A stretch of DNA of 64,000 bases, taken from NCBI GenBank assembly GCA_036156195.1, contig JAYZUZ010000001.1:1-64000 (forward strand). The letters run 5' to 3'. Made by a program: the position numbers and the translations under genes. Below are positions 24,630 through 33,199 of this stretch, in pieces. The stretch is from Abyssibacter sp036156195. Lineage in GTDB: Bacteria > Pseudomonadota > Gammaproteobacteria > Nevskiales > OUC007. The notes beneath the pieces were generated by a model that searched no databases, was not told the DNA's origin, and saw only the letters and a program-made list of their open reading frames with translations. Each line of letters begins with the position of its first letter. Position 1 is the first letter of the stretch.

Positions 24630-26446
24630 AGGCGCTGCTCCCCGTTGACGATGGCGTGGGCGAGTTGCTCGGTGAGGCGCTGGTAGCCGGTTGCCATGTC
24701 GAGCAGCACATACACGGGGTCTGGCAGCGTGGTCGGGTCAAAGCCCTGGGTTTTCAGGTCGACCTTGCGGTACTTGAATGTCCCGGTCGTGTCCTGCTCT
24801 TCTCGCAGGCGCACAAAGACGGGGACCGCATACGCCGGCAGGGCTTGGGACAGGTGTTTCGCCAACGCCTGGCCGTCGAATGCCGTTTCGGGCTTGAGGG
24901 TGAGCGCGGCCATCCCGGCGCGCCCATCGTGGCCGGGAACCTGGACGCCGTATACCGCGCCATGCTCCACGTCCGGCGTCTTGGCCAGCACGCCTTCGAC
25001 CTCACCGGTTGCAACGTTCTCACCCTTCCATCGGAAGGTGTCACCGGTGCGGTCCACAAACTGAATGTGGCGCAGGCCCTGACGCCGAACGAGGTCGCCG
25101 GTGTTCAGCCAGCAGTCGCCCTTGCGAAAGACATTGCGCAGCAGCTTGCGCTCGCTGGCCTCGGGGTCGGTGTAGCCATCGAAGGGCCGGCGCTTGGTGA
25201 TTTTGCTGATCAGCAATCCCACCTCGCCGGTGCCCACCCGCTGCATACGTTGGTGCTTGCCGCGACGGATGGGGGCATCCGCATCGGTGTCGTAGTCGAC
25301 GACCGCAAATGCCATCGGGGTAAAGCCCGCTGTACGGTCAACACCAAAGGCATTGATGAACGCGATATTGGATTCGCTGGCGCCGTAGAACTCGTAGATA
25401 CGCTCAATGCCGAAACGCTGCTCAAAGTCGGCCCAGATCTCCGGTCGCAGACCATTGCCGGTGATCAGACGCACCGCGTGGTCGCGGTCCCGGCCAGAGG
25501 GGGGCTGGTTTAGCAGGTAGCGCAGCAGTTCGCCGATGTAGCAAAAAGCCGTGGCGCCATTGTCGCGGACCCGGTCCCAGAACCGGCTGGCGCTGAATTT
25601 GCGGTCCAGCGCCAGGCAGGCGCCGGCTGCGAGCACGCTGCTCCAGGACACCGTCAACGCATTGTTGTGGTACAGCGGCAGGCAGACGTAGAACACATCA
25701 TCGCGATGCAGGCGCAGCGTGGCATTGCCAACGCCGCCCATGGCCGACAGCCAGCGGTAGTGCGTCATCACCGAGGCCTTTGGCAGTCCCGTCGTGCCGG
25801 AGGTGAAAATATAAAAGCAGGGCTGATCCGCCCTCACCTTGCCGGTGCTGGCGGGGTTGCGGCTGGTCTGGCGCCCCGCCAGACGATCGATGTCCTGCCA
25901 GCCTGGCGGTGCGGGCTGTTGATCATCGCCACCGTGCCAGTACCAGCGGCATGCGGTGCCGTCGTCCGGTGCCAGGTCAGCGGATGCCAGGGTCTCGGCG
26001 CATTCTGCGCTGATGAGGATGGCGCTGGGGCCGATCAGGTCAATGCTGTGGCGGAGGACGTCACCCCGCTGATTGTGATTGAGTAGGCCGGCGACCGCTC
26101 CCAGCTTGAGGGCGGCTGCGACACAAGCCAGCGCCTCCGGGCGGTTTTCCATCAGGACCGCGACGGTTTGGCCGGGCGCGACACCGTCAGCGGCGAGGGC
26201 CGCTGCGATGCGGTTCACCCAGGCATTGAACTCGCCATACGACCAGGTGCGGCCCTCGAACCGCAGGGCGGGTGCGTTGGGCGTTTTATCGGCCCAGTGT
26301 TCGATCACGCGGCCAATCGAATGCTGGCTGCCCGGGCGAATCGTGACCAGTTGATAAAGCCCACGTGCGATGGAGGGTGTGTCCGGCACGCAGCGCACCA
26401 CCCCGCGGGCAATATCGCCGAGGCCGACGCGTTTTTGTTCGGTCAT
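24626..26446 (-). CDS. Long-chain-acyl-CoA synthetase (FadD6/FATP-like)
   Basis: The 606-residue protein is an AMP-forming acyl-CoA synthetase with the P-loop-like YIFTSGTTGLPKASVMTHYR near residue 215-235, the YEFYGASE adenine-binding motif, LNTGDLVRRQGLRHIQFVDR and the final catalytic lysine region TFKYRKVDLKTQGFDP. Together with VAVLMENRPEALACVAAALK this fits the very-long-chain/FATP-like FadD6 group that activates long-chain fatty acids. It is the first gene of a two-gene operon with WS/DGAT, an arrangement that suggests routing of fatty acids to wax esters or triacylglycerol. Confidence 0.92.
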   Translation of the reverse strand: MTEQKRVGLGDIARGVVRCVPDTPSIARGLYQLVTIRPGSQHSIGRVIEHWADKTPNAPALRFEGRTWSYGEFNAWVNRIAAALAADGVAPGQTVAVLMENRPEALACVAAALKLGAVAGLLNHNQRGDVLRHSIDLIGPSAILISAECAETLASADLAPDDGTACRWYWHGGDDQQPAPPGWQDIDRLAGRQTSRNPASTGKVRADQPCFYIFTSGTTGLPKASVMTHYRWLSAMGGVGNATLRLHRDDVFYVCLPLYHNNALTVSWSSVLAAGACLALDRKFSASRFWDRVRDNGATAFCYIGELLRYLLNQPPSGRDRDHAVRLITGNGLRPEIWADFEQRFGIERIYEFYGASESNIAFINAFGVDRTAGFTPMAFAVVDYDTDADAPIRRGKHQRMQRVGTGEVGLLISKITKRRPFDGYTDPEASERKLLRNVFRKGDCWLNTGDLVRRQGLRHIQFVDRTGDTFRWKGENVATGEVEGVLAKTPDVEHGAVYGVQVPGHDGRAGMAALTLKPETAFDGQALAKHLSQALPAYAVPVFVRLREEQDTTGTFKYRKVDLKTQGFDPTTLPDPVYVLLDMATGYQRLTEQLAHAIVNGEQRL

Positions 26447-26491
26447 GTTCGTCTCTCACTCATGGTCGTGTCCGGTTATTTGCCGACATCT

Positions 26492-26607
26492 CGTAGTTGC
26501 AGGTTATCAGTGGTTTCGGTGCGCGCGATGCTTGGCTGTGCGTGCGAACGCTTGCGCAGCGAGGACGCGCGGACTACAGTCGTAGTAGAAGCGAATACGA
26601 GCGTAGT
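26492..26607 (+). promoter_or_regulatory. CGTAGT repeats in front of the RHH-PspA-flotillin operon
   Basis: The hexamer CGTAGT occurs at 26492, 26581 and 26602, the last two exactly 21 bases (two helical turns) apart. The 26581 copy is also part of the inverted repeat ACTAC-AGTC-GTAGT at 26573-26586. The last copy ends four bases before the ATG of the ribbon-helix-helix gene. Short, in-phase repeats of this kind are typical operators of RHH proteins, so autoregulation is a reasonable inference; no binding data exist here. Confidence 0.45.
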
Positions 26608-26610
26608 TCA

Positions 26611-27129
26611 ATGACACCCACCTCGGTCAGACTCGACGATGACATGCTGCAGTTTCTGGCCGGCATGGATCGAAGGCCGGACGAAACCAATGCCGATCTC
26701 ATCCGGAAGCTGATGGCCGAGGCTCGCCAGATGCGGGAGGGGTTTGGGGACTACCCTGCCGCCATGCGGTTGTTCAGTGGCTTTGCGTCACGTGCGGATG
26801 CGGAGATCAAGGTGCTCGAGGATGCCGCTGATCAGCATTCCGAGCTGGTGGCGCGCGCTATGAATCTGATGAGCGACAGCTTCGCGTTTGCCATTAGTAC
26901 CGCCGTGTCCAGCGATGCTCGGCCTGCCGCGCAATTGCGCAAGCTGGAGATGGGCCTTGCGAAGCGGTTGATGAGCATGGCGGAAGTGTTGCTACAGCAG
27001 GCTGTCAGCAGCTACGCCAGCACCTATGATCCGACTGGGCTTGAGCAGTCCATGCGCGGAAGAATGGCCGGACTGGCCAAACTGGCGTCGATTGCGTCAG
27101 ATGCAACTAACGGAGAGGAAAGGTCATGA
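26611..27129 (+). CDS. Ribbon-helix-helix-like protein heading a PspA/flotillin operon
   Basis: The 172-residue protein begins with TSVRLDDDMLQFLAGM and ETNADLIRKLMAEAR, which fit the beta-strand/helix/helix of a CopG-like RHH DNA-binding domain (residues 3-45). The rest is predominantly helical, with heptad-like segments (about 65-150), and ends in a glutamate/serine tail. I do not recognise the C-terminal region. The ATG is chosen because the RHH strand starts there; the upstream extension is basic and arginine-rich. The stop overlaps the PspA gene by ATGA. It may repress its own operon through the CGTAGT repeats, or it may act as a structural partner of PspA. Confidence 0.7.
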   Translation: MTPTSVRLDDDMLQFLAGMDRRPDETNADLIRKLMAEARQMREGFGDYPAAMRLFSGFASRADAEIKVLEDAADQHSELVARAMNLMSDSFAFAISTAVSSDARPAAQLRKLEMGLAKRLMSMAEVLLQQAVSSYASTYDPTGLEQSMRGRMAGLAKLASIASDATNGEERS

Positions 27130-27812
27130 GCGAATCTCTTGCCGCCCGGGTGGGGCGAATTGTGAGTGGGGGACTCAACGCGCTGGTTGATGCCGTGGAA
27201 GGGCAGGCGCCAGAGGCCGTGATGGAGCAGGCAATCCGCGAAATCGACAGCGTGATTGCAGATGCTCGGCTCGAGCTGGGAGGGGTGTCGGCCAACCTGC
27301 ACCTCGCCACGCGTCGTCATGCCGAAGAGTCGAACAAGTTGGAGTCTCTGCGGGAGAAGGCGGAGATCGCTATCGAAAGCGGCCGCGATGATCTCGCGAC
27401 GGCCGCTATCGAAGAGTCGCTGAGTATCGAGGACCAGGTGCCTGTGCTGGCGGAACGCATGATGGACCTGCGGACGCAGTCCGAGAAAATTGAGGGCTAC
27501 ATCCGGGCCTTGCAGTCGAAGAAGCGCGAAATGCGTAGTGAGCTGAAAGCCTTTCGCGAGAGCCGTGCGGCCGCAGCCAATTCGGGTGCCGATGGTGCAG
27601 CTGCAGGCGTCGTCAATCAGGCGGAGCGCGAGAATGCGGCTGAACAGGCGACCTCGGCCTTTGATCGTGTTCTGGAACGGCAGACCGGCTTGTCAGGGGT
27701 GGGCGCTACGGATGGCCAACGTGCCGCGGCGCTTGATGAACTGGATAATCTGGCACACGAAAACCGGGTGCAGGCGCGCCTCGCTGCACTCAAGGCGCAG
27801 CGTCAGGGTTAA
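27126..27812 (+). CDS. PspA/IM30 (ESCRT-III-like) membrane protein
   Basis: The 228-residue protein belongs to the PspA/IM30 family. It starts with the amphipathic helix region RVGRIVSGGLNALVDAVEGQ and EAVMEQAIREIDSVIADARL, followed by long coiled-coil helices (about 45-160, for example RRHAEESNKLESLREKAEIA and LRTQSEKIEGYIRALQSKKR) and a final helix near 195-228. PspA proteins polymerise on the inner membrane and protect it under stress. The sequence lacks neighbours of the classic pspBC/pspF system and belongs instead with YqiJ and a YqiK flotillin, as in other non-Psp membrane-remodelling operons. Confidence 0.87.
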   Translation: MSESLAARVGRIVSGGLNALVDAVEGQAPEAVMEQAIREIDSVIADARLELGGVSANLHLATRRHAEESNKLESLREKAEIAIESGRDDLATAAIEESLSIEDQVPVLAERMMDLRTQSEKIEGYIRALQSKKREMRSELKAFRESRAAAANSGADGAAAGVVNQAERENAAEQATSAFDRVLERQTGLSGVGATDGQRAAALDELDNLAHENRVQARLAALKAQRQG

Positions 27813-27815
27813 GCC

Positions 27816-28484
27816 ATGCTGGAGGTCATCGGACAGCCGGGCTGTGAGCCATTCGTTGTCGCCATTCTCCTCATGCTCGCGCTGCTGATGATCGAAGTCC
27901 TCAGTGCGGCACTGGGGCTTGGTGTCAGTGAGGCTGTTGAGCATTTGCTACCCGATGCATTGGTGGACCCGGCCGTCGAGGCCGACGTCGCGCCAAGCAA
28001 TTTGGGTCGTGCCCTGGGCTGGCTGCACATCGGCAAGGTGCCTTTGTTGATGATTCTCGTCTGTTTTCTGACGAGTTTTGGCCTCGTGGGCTGGGTGGGG
28101 CAGTCGTTGATGTACGGCATCTCAGGCTACCTGCTGCCCGCGGGGCTGGCATCTCCCCTCGCTTTCCTGGCCAGCCTGCCGCCGACGCGCTGGGCGGCGG
28201 GTATCTTGGTGAGATTGATGCCCAAGGATGAGACCAGTGCAGTCTCGCTCGCCGGTTTCGTCGGTGCGACTGCACGGGTGTCACTCGGCGATGCGACCAT
28301 CGACCGGCCAGCCGGCGCTGTCCTGAGCGATCGACACGGTCAACGACACAATATCCGCGTCATCCCTGATGTGCCTGGCGATACGTTGAGTCAGGACGAG
28401 CATGTGTTGTTAGTTGCGCAAGTCAAAGGTGCCCTGTTCCGGGCCATACCCGTGCCGAATTCGGCACTCATAGACAAGGAGTGA
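27816..28484 (+). CDS. yqiJ: YqiJ-like membrane protein with OB/NfeD-like domain
   Basis: The 222-residue protein has three to four membrane segments (about 15-37, 73-95 and 98-130). The cytoplasmic C-terminal region (GFVGATARVSLGDATIDRPA, about 148-220) fits the OB-fold of YqiJ/NfeD partners of flotillins. Known YqiJ proteins are encoded next to YqiK flotillins and are thought to work with them in membrane microdomains. The gene begins three bases after the PspA stop and ends seven bases before the flotillin start, consistent with a single transcript. Confidence 0.87.
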   Translation: MLEVIGQPGCEPFVVAILLMLALLMIEVLSAALGLGVSEAVEHLLPDALVDPAVEADVAPSNLGRALGWLHIGKVPLLMILVCFLTSFGLVGWVGQSLMYGISGYLLPAGLASPLAFLASLPPTRWAAGILVRLMPKDETSAVSLAGFVGATARVSLGDATIDRPAGAVLSDRHGQRHNIRVIPDVPGDTLSQDEHVLLVAQVKGALFRAIPVPNSALIDKE

Positions 28485-28491
28485 ATGTCTG

Positions 28492-30180
28492 ATGCTGACC
28501 GGCCCGCTGCTGATTGCCGCGATCATTCTGGGTGCCCTGGTGGCGCTTGGGCTGATCCTGATGCGGCTGTACAAACGTGCGTCCAAGGATTTGGCCTTTG
28601 TTCGAACCGGATTTGGTGGCGAGAAAGTCATCAAGGACGGAGGGGCCCTGGTTCTCCCGGTCTTTCACGAGATCCGCCATGTCGGGATGAATACCCTGCG
28701 GCTGGAGGTCAGGCGGGCAAATGAGAACGCACTGATCACGGCTGATCGCATGCGTGTTGATTGCTCGGCGGAATTCTATGTTCGGGTATCACCGGACGAG
28801 GCGTCCATCGGGATTGCCGCGCAGACGCTGGCCGAGCGCACGACGAACCCGCAGTCGCTCAAGGAGTTGGTCGAAGGCAAGTTCGTGGACGCACTGCGCG
28901 CTGTCGCCGCAGGCATGAAGATGACGGAGTTGCACGAGAATCGCACCACCTTCGTACAGGAGGTGAAGAACTCGGTGGCCGAGGACTTGGCGCAGAACGG
29001 TTTGGAACTTGAGTCAGTCTCACTGACTGGCCTGGACCAGACCGGGAAAGAGTACTTCAATCCCGACAATGCTTTTGACGCAGAAGGTCTGACTCAGCTG
29101 ACCCGTCAGATCGAAGAAAAGAAGAAAGTCAGAAACGATATCGAGCGTGAGAACCAGGTGCTCATCGAGCAGAAGAACCTGGAAACCGAGCGCCAGTCTC
29201 TCGAGATCAAGCGGGATAGCGAGTACGCCCGGTTTGCGCAGGAGCAGGAAGTCGAAATGCGTCGGGCGCAGACCGACGCCATGATCAAGGCGGAACAGGC
29301 GGCCCGTAAGCGCGAATCAGAAGAGGCGGAAATTCAAGCGCAGCGTGACGTCAAGGTTGCCAGGGAGCAAGCGGCCAGGGATGAGCGCTCGGCCAAGGTG
29401 GCGGCAGAGCGCGACGTGAAGATTGCGTCTCAGGATGCCGAGATCGCCACGTCCCTGAAGTCCCAGGAAGAGTCAGCAGCTGCTGCGGCCGCGGACGCTA
29501 AGCGGGCCGAGGCGGTGAAGGCTTCCGAACAGGTGCTCACGGTCCAGCAGGTGGCATCGGCAGAACGCGCCAAGGCAGTTCGCTTGGTGAAAGCGCGTGA
29601 AGACGCCGAGGAATCGGCTATTGGCGTGACCGTGGCGGCAGAGGCTGAGAAAGCCGCAGCGGAAGACCAGGCTGAGGCGGTGCGTATCGAAGCGCGTGCG
29701 CAGGCCGATGCGATTCGAACGCGAGCAGAGGCCGATGAAAAGCGTCTGGCAGTAGAAGCGGAAGGTGTCCGCCTATTGAACGACGCTCGAAACATTCTGG
29801 GCTCGGAGCTCATCGGCCTGGATGTGAAGCTGGCCATGATCAATCGCTTGCCGGAGATCATCGCCGAACAGGTCAAACCGCTCCAAGCCATCGATGGCAT
29901 CAAGATCATGGATGTGCGAGGACTCAACGGCACAACTGGCGGGGCGGCTCCCAGCGGGGCATCTACGCCGGGCTCGGGCAATCTTGCGAATGACATGGTG
30001 AATGCGGCTTTGGCGTATCGAGCCCAGTCCCCGCTGCTCGATGCGCTCGTCAAGGAGCTGGGTCTGAAGGATTTGGCCCAGCTGGCTCAGGCAGTCCCCA
30101 CGGCCGAAGAACTTGCCGGGGGCGATGAGGCTGACGCTGGCGAGGCATCGCCGGGTCAGCGTCTTGATGCCGACGAGTAG
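28492..30180 (+). CDS. yqiK: Flotillin-like protein YqiK
   Basis: The 562-residue protein has an N-terminal membrane segment (about 5-27), the SPFH/band-7 domain (about 30-200, RTGFGGEKVIKDGGALVLPV and DRMRVDCSAEFYVRV) and a long charged coiled coil (about 205-440) rich in Ala-Glu repeats. A less charged C-terminus includes PEIIAEQVKPLQAIDGIKIM. Size and order match YqiK of E. coli (about 550 residues). Flotillins organise membrane microdomains and fluidity. The ribosome-binding site AAGGAG is close to the YqiJ stop. It is the largest gene of the RHH-PspA-YqiJ-YqiK operon. Confidence 0.92.
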   Translation: MLTGPLLIAAIILGALVALGLILMRLYKRASKDLAFVRTGFGGEKVIKDGGALVLPVFHEIRHVGMNTLRLEVRRANENALITADRMRVDCSAEFYVRVSPDEASIGIAAQTLAERTTNPQSLKELVEGKFVDALRAVAAGMKMTELHENRTTFVQEVKNSVAEDLAQNGLELESVSLTGLDQTGKEYFNPDNAFDAEGLTQLTRQIEEKKKVRNDIERENQVLIEQKNLETERQSLEIKRDSEYARFAQEQEVEMRRAQTDAMIKAEQAARKRESEEAEIQAQRDVKVAREQAARDERSAKVAAERDVKIASQDAEIATSLKSQEESAAAAAADAKRAEAVKASEQVLTVQQVASAERAKAVRLVKAREDAEESAIGVTVAAEAEKAAAEDQAEAVRIEARAQADAIRTRAEADEKRLAVEAEGVRLLNDARNILGSELIGLDVKLAMINRLPEIIAEQVKPLQAIDGIKIMDVRGLNGTTGGAAPSGASTPGSGNLANDMVNAALAYRAQSPLLDALVKELGLKDLAQLAQAVPTAEELAGGDEADAGEASPGQRLDADE

Positions 30181-30192
30181 ATCATCGCCTGT

Positions 30193-30876
30193 ATGCGTTG
30201 CGCTTGGATACAACACGTGCCCTTCGAGGGGCCAGGGCTGATTAGCGAGTGGATGGCCGCACGCGGCTATGTGTTCGAGCGCATTGCGTTGTGGGATGGC
30301 GATGCGCTGCCCGACCCCGCCAGGCTGGATTTGCTGGTGATCATGGGTGGGCCGATGAATGTCGACGAGGAGTCGGCGTATCCCTGGTTGCAGGCCGAAA
30401 AGCGCTGGCTGCAAACGGTGCTGGCCAGCGATGTCCGGGTGTTGGGCGTGTGTCTGGGCGCTCAGCTGATCGCCCGGGCATTGGGCGCGCGCGTGTTTCG
30501 CGGGCCGGTGCAAGAGGTGGGTTGGTTCCCGGTGACGCGGGTCGCGGGTGTCCGGCATCCCGTAGGAGACGCGCTTCCGGCAAGCTTTGATGCTTACCAC
30601 TGGCACGGCGACACGTTCGAGCTGCCGGCGGGTGCGCTGCACCTAGCCCGCAGCACGCTTTATGCGCAGCAGGCCTTCGCCGTGGGTGATCGTGTTGTGG
30701 GCCTGCAATGCCATCTGGAGACCACAGCAGCCAGTGCGCAGGACATCATCGACCATACGGATTTCACGCCGGGACCGACGATTCAGTCTGCCGAGGCCAT
30801 GATGGCGGACCCGGCACGATTCGCCGCGCTGCGCCCCATCTTGTTTGACTTGCTCGACCGCCTCAGCGCCTGCTGA
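30193..30876 (+). CDS. Type 1 glutamine amidotransferase (GMP-synthase-like)
   Basis: The 227-residue protein has the class-I GATase triad: Cys87 in GVCLGAQLIA, a histidine in GLQCHLE and a glutamate two residues later. It begins with CAWIQHVPFEGPGLISEWMA and LVIMGGPMNVDEE, typical of the free-standing GMP-synthase-like amidotransferase group. These remove ammonia or a gamma-glutamyl group from glutamine or glutamyl compounds; the acceptor is unknown. It starts 12 bases after the flotillin stop on the same strand and may be the fifth gene of that operon, though a functional link is not established. Confidence 0.87.
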   Translation: MRCAWIQHVPFEGPGLISEWMAARGYVFERIALWDGDALPDPARLDLLVIMGGPMNVDEESAYPWLQAEKRWLQTVLASDVRVLGVCLGAQLIARALGARVFRGPVQEVGWFPVTRVAGVRHPVGDALPASFDAYHWHGDTFELPAGALHLARSTLYAQQAFAVGDRVVGLQCHLETTAASAQDIIDHTDFTPGPTIQSAEAMMADPARFAALRPILFDLLDRLSAC

Positions 30877-30902
30877 GGGCGGCGAGCTGTCGGTGCTGGC
30901 GC

Positions 30903-32021
30903 TCAGGCGGTCTGGGCCATCCAGCCGTTGACCGCAGGGCCGACCGAGCGACGGGCACGGTCGCCGGCCAGTTCATCGATGTAGGTGTCCAACCACTGCT
31001 GGGCTTCGGCGCGACCATCGCGGCGGTGCTCGGCCATGTTGTTGCGCATGAACGGTGACATGGCGAGAAAGTCCTCGATGTCGCGGACATGCAGGTTGCC
31101 CACGGAGCGGCGCATCCCCACACCCATGCGCTCGATCATATAGGCGTTCAGCCGTTGTTCGAAGGCGTCTTCCGGCAGGGCCAGCATGGGCTTGCCGAAG
31201 TGGATCGCCTCGCCGGCCAGCTGGTTGCCCGATGTGCCGATCACGGCCTTGGCGCTGGCCAGATCACGGACAAATTCAGCGTTGGCCGGTGCCTTGAACA
31301 GCAGATTGTCGTCCTGGCCTCGGCGGTCGGTCCCGTAGACGATGACCGGCCGGTCGCTCTTGCGCAGCGCTTCTTCAACCTGAGGGCGGAACAAGTGCTC
31401 ACCCTTGTTGAAATAGGCCAGCAGGTGCTCGCCCTGCGTCGGCGTGACGCCCAGAACTTCATCTCGCATCAACGGGCCGATGACCCGCGTGCGGGCATCT
31501 TTGGGCGTGGCGGGGTAAAAGCTGGAAATCAGGATCCGCTCCGGCTCACCCATCAAGTAGCGATAGCCCATCGCATCGCGCGCGCCGGCCAGGCGCAGTT
31601 CCCAGGGGAAGTGTGGTTCGCAGTGCGCGATGATGCCGACATGGTCAAAACTGAGCCGCGGGATGCCCATGGCGTCTGCTGCGCGCAGCGTCCAGGCTTC
31701 CGAATCGGAGATCACGACATCCGGGCGGAAGTGCGCGAACTCGTTCATCAAGGTCTGCATGCCGTCGAGTTGGAACAGCAGGTCCGCGATGGGCTTGATG
31801 TTCCGGCTGACTGTTCTGCGCAGGGAGTACCGGCCGCTGTCGCCATAGTGGTAGCGGAACAGCGGAATCTCAGTGGTCGGAAACCGTGGTGCGAGCACCT
31901 TGTACGCATCCGCGGCGGCAAACACGCGCACGTCGTGATGCTTCATCAGGTGGGGCAGTACGGTCCCGGTTCGCATGGCATGACCGCGGCCATACCCCAT
32001 CACGCCGTAGGCAATTCGCAT
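30903..32021 (-). CDS. MJ1255/VC2487-type glycosyltransferase
   Basis: The 372-residue protein starts with MRIAYGVMGYGRGHAMRTGT, the N-terminal glycine/histidine-rich loop of MurG/GT28-like enzymes. It has PDVVISDSEAWTLRAADAMG and, in the C-terminal half, the nucleotide-sugar region ASAKAVIGTSGNQLAGEAIH and FGKPMLALPE. This fits the MJ1255/VC2487 family of putative glycosyltransferases. No acceptor is evident and no polysaccharide cluster is nearby. The gene converges on the GATase gene and stands apart from its neighbours. Confidence 0.85.
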   Translation of the reverse strand: MRIAYGVMGYGRGHAMRTGTVLPHLMKHHDVRVFAAADAYKVLAPRFPTTEIPLFRYHYGDSGRYSLRRTVSRNIKPIADLLFQLDGMQTLMNEFAHFRPDVVISDSEAWTLRAADAMGIPRLSFDHVGIIAHCEPHFPWELRLAGARDAMGYRYLMGEPERILISSFYPATPKDARTRVIGPLMRDEVLGVTPTQGEHLLAYFNKGEHLFRPQVEEALRKSDRPVIVYGTDRRGQDDNLLFKAPANAEFVRDLASAKAVIGTSGNQLAGEAIHFGKPMLALPEDAFEQRLNAYMIERMGVGMRRSVGNLHVRDIEDFLAMSPFMRNNMAEHRRDGRAEAQQWLDTYIDELAGDRARRSVGPAVNGWMAQTA

Positions 32022-32126
32022 GGTGAAATCCCGTTGCAGGTTTCCACCACGCTACCTGGCGACTTTGATCCTCTGTTGACAGTTTGATGACCGCCAGATG
32101 ACGGCCGGTCTCCGATCAGGTGCGCG

Positions 32127-33017
32127 CTAATCGAAATCCAGCGTCCGCGTGCGCCCTGATTCGATGCTGACGTTGGTGGTGCCCGTGAAGGCGATCGTCT
32201 GCTGGGTCACCGGGTCGTCCAGGCGGCCTTGGCAGGTCAAGGCGACGGTGTAGTTACCGGCGGGCAAGAATCCGACGGTGTAGCCGTACTCCCCGCTGCT
32301 GTCATCCAACGTGACGGCGCCGAAGGTGATGGCGTCGTCCACCGCATTGTCCATGTCGCTGACGGTGGCGTTGCGGCCGGAGAATACGTAAACCGTATTG
32401 CCGGTGCTGTTGTCGTCGCCGTTGTCGCAATCCGGGTCGGTGATGTACGCGCTGGCGACACGGCCTGTCAGGGTGCCGACATCGGCATCGTTAACCAGTC
32501 GCAGACGGGGCGCCAGCCGGTAGGCGGTGGCCGTGCCTGTGGGCTCGAGAATGGAGCGGCGCAGGTCGAAGTCGATCGTCAGCGCCAGACGCTCGTCTTC
32601 CTCCACCGTGAAGCTGCCCGAGACGCTGCGGCTGCCGCCGGCCGCTGAGCTCAGCACCAGCGGGAACTCGCTGCCATCTGAAAAAGTGATGGTGGATTCC
32701 GAGCCGCTGCTGGGGGCATCGATGAGCAGGCGAATGCCGTTATAGGTGCCGCCGGGGACGTCGTCGTCGGAGACGAGCGTCACCGTTCGGCCCCCCTGTA
32801 GATCCAGCAGGTTGATCGTGCGGACTTCATCAAAGTCGTAGGTTTCCGCCGTGCCGGCTTCGGTTAGCAATTCCACGCCCGTGAAGCGGACGTTCACGGC
32901 TGTGGCGTCATCGATGGGGGCGTCGGTCAGGCGGATCTGTAACTCGCCCTCGCAGGCTGCGAGCAGCAGTGCAGACAAGGCCGGGAGAAGGGCGTGTTGC
33001 AGCAGGCGATGAGTCAT
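32127..33017 (-). CDS. DUF4382-domain lipoprotein
   Basis: The 296-residue protein has a lipoprotein signal (LPALSALLLAAC). It continues with EGELQIRLTDAPIDDATAVN and VRFTGVELL and RTINLLDLQGG, the hallmark of DUF4382 domains (about 22-160). A second beta-rich domain (about 170-290) includes FLPAGNYTVALTCQG, as seen in carboxypeptidase-regulatory-like folds. Function is unknown; the composition suggests a cell-surface or periplasmic protein. The single gene diverges from terC across about 180 bases. Confidence 0.83.
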   Translation of the reverse strand: MTHRLLQHALLPALSALLLAACEGELQIRLTDAPIDDATAVNVRFTGVELLTEAGTAETYDFDEVRTINLLDLQGGRTVTLVSDDDVPGGTYNGIRLLIDAPSSGSESTITFSDGSEFPLVLSSAAGGSRSVSGSFTVEEDERLALTIDFDLRRSILEPTGTATAYRLAPRLRLVNDADVGTLTGRVASAYITDPDCDNGDDNSTGNTVYVFSGRNATVSDMDNAVDDAITFGAVTLDDSSGEYGYTVGFLPAGNYTVALTCQGRLDDPVTQQTIAFTGTTNVSIESGRTRTLDFD

Positions 33018-33199
33018 TCCATTGATCCTGTCGGGGTGTTGAGGCCAGGTTGCGGGCGCTGGCGTTCCCTGGGCGCGAGCATTGTACGGGGGCGCCTGGG
33101 CATGCGGCGACGGGCGGTGAATCGTCCGTTGCCGAAGGCCACTTCACGGCTTCAATCGATCCGTATACTGGCGCCACCTTTCACGAGGATGTGTGGTCC

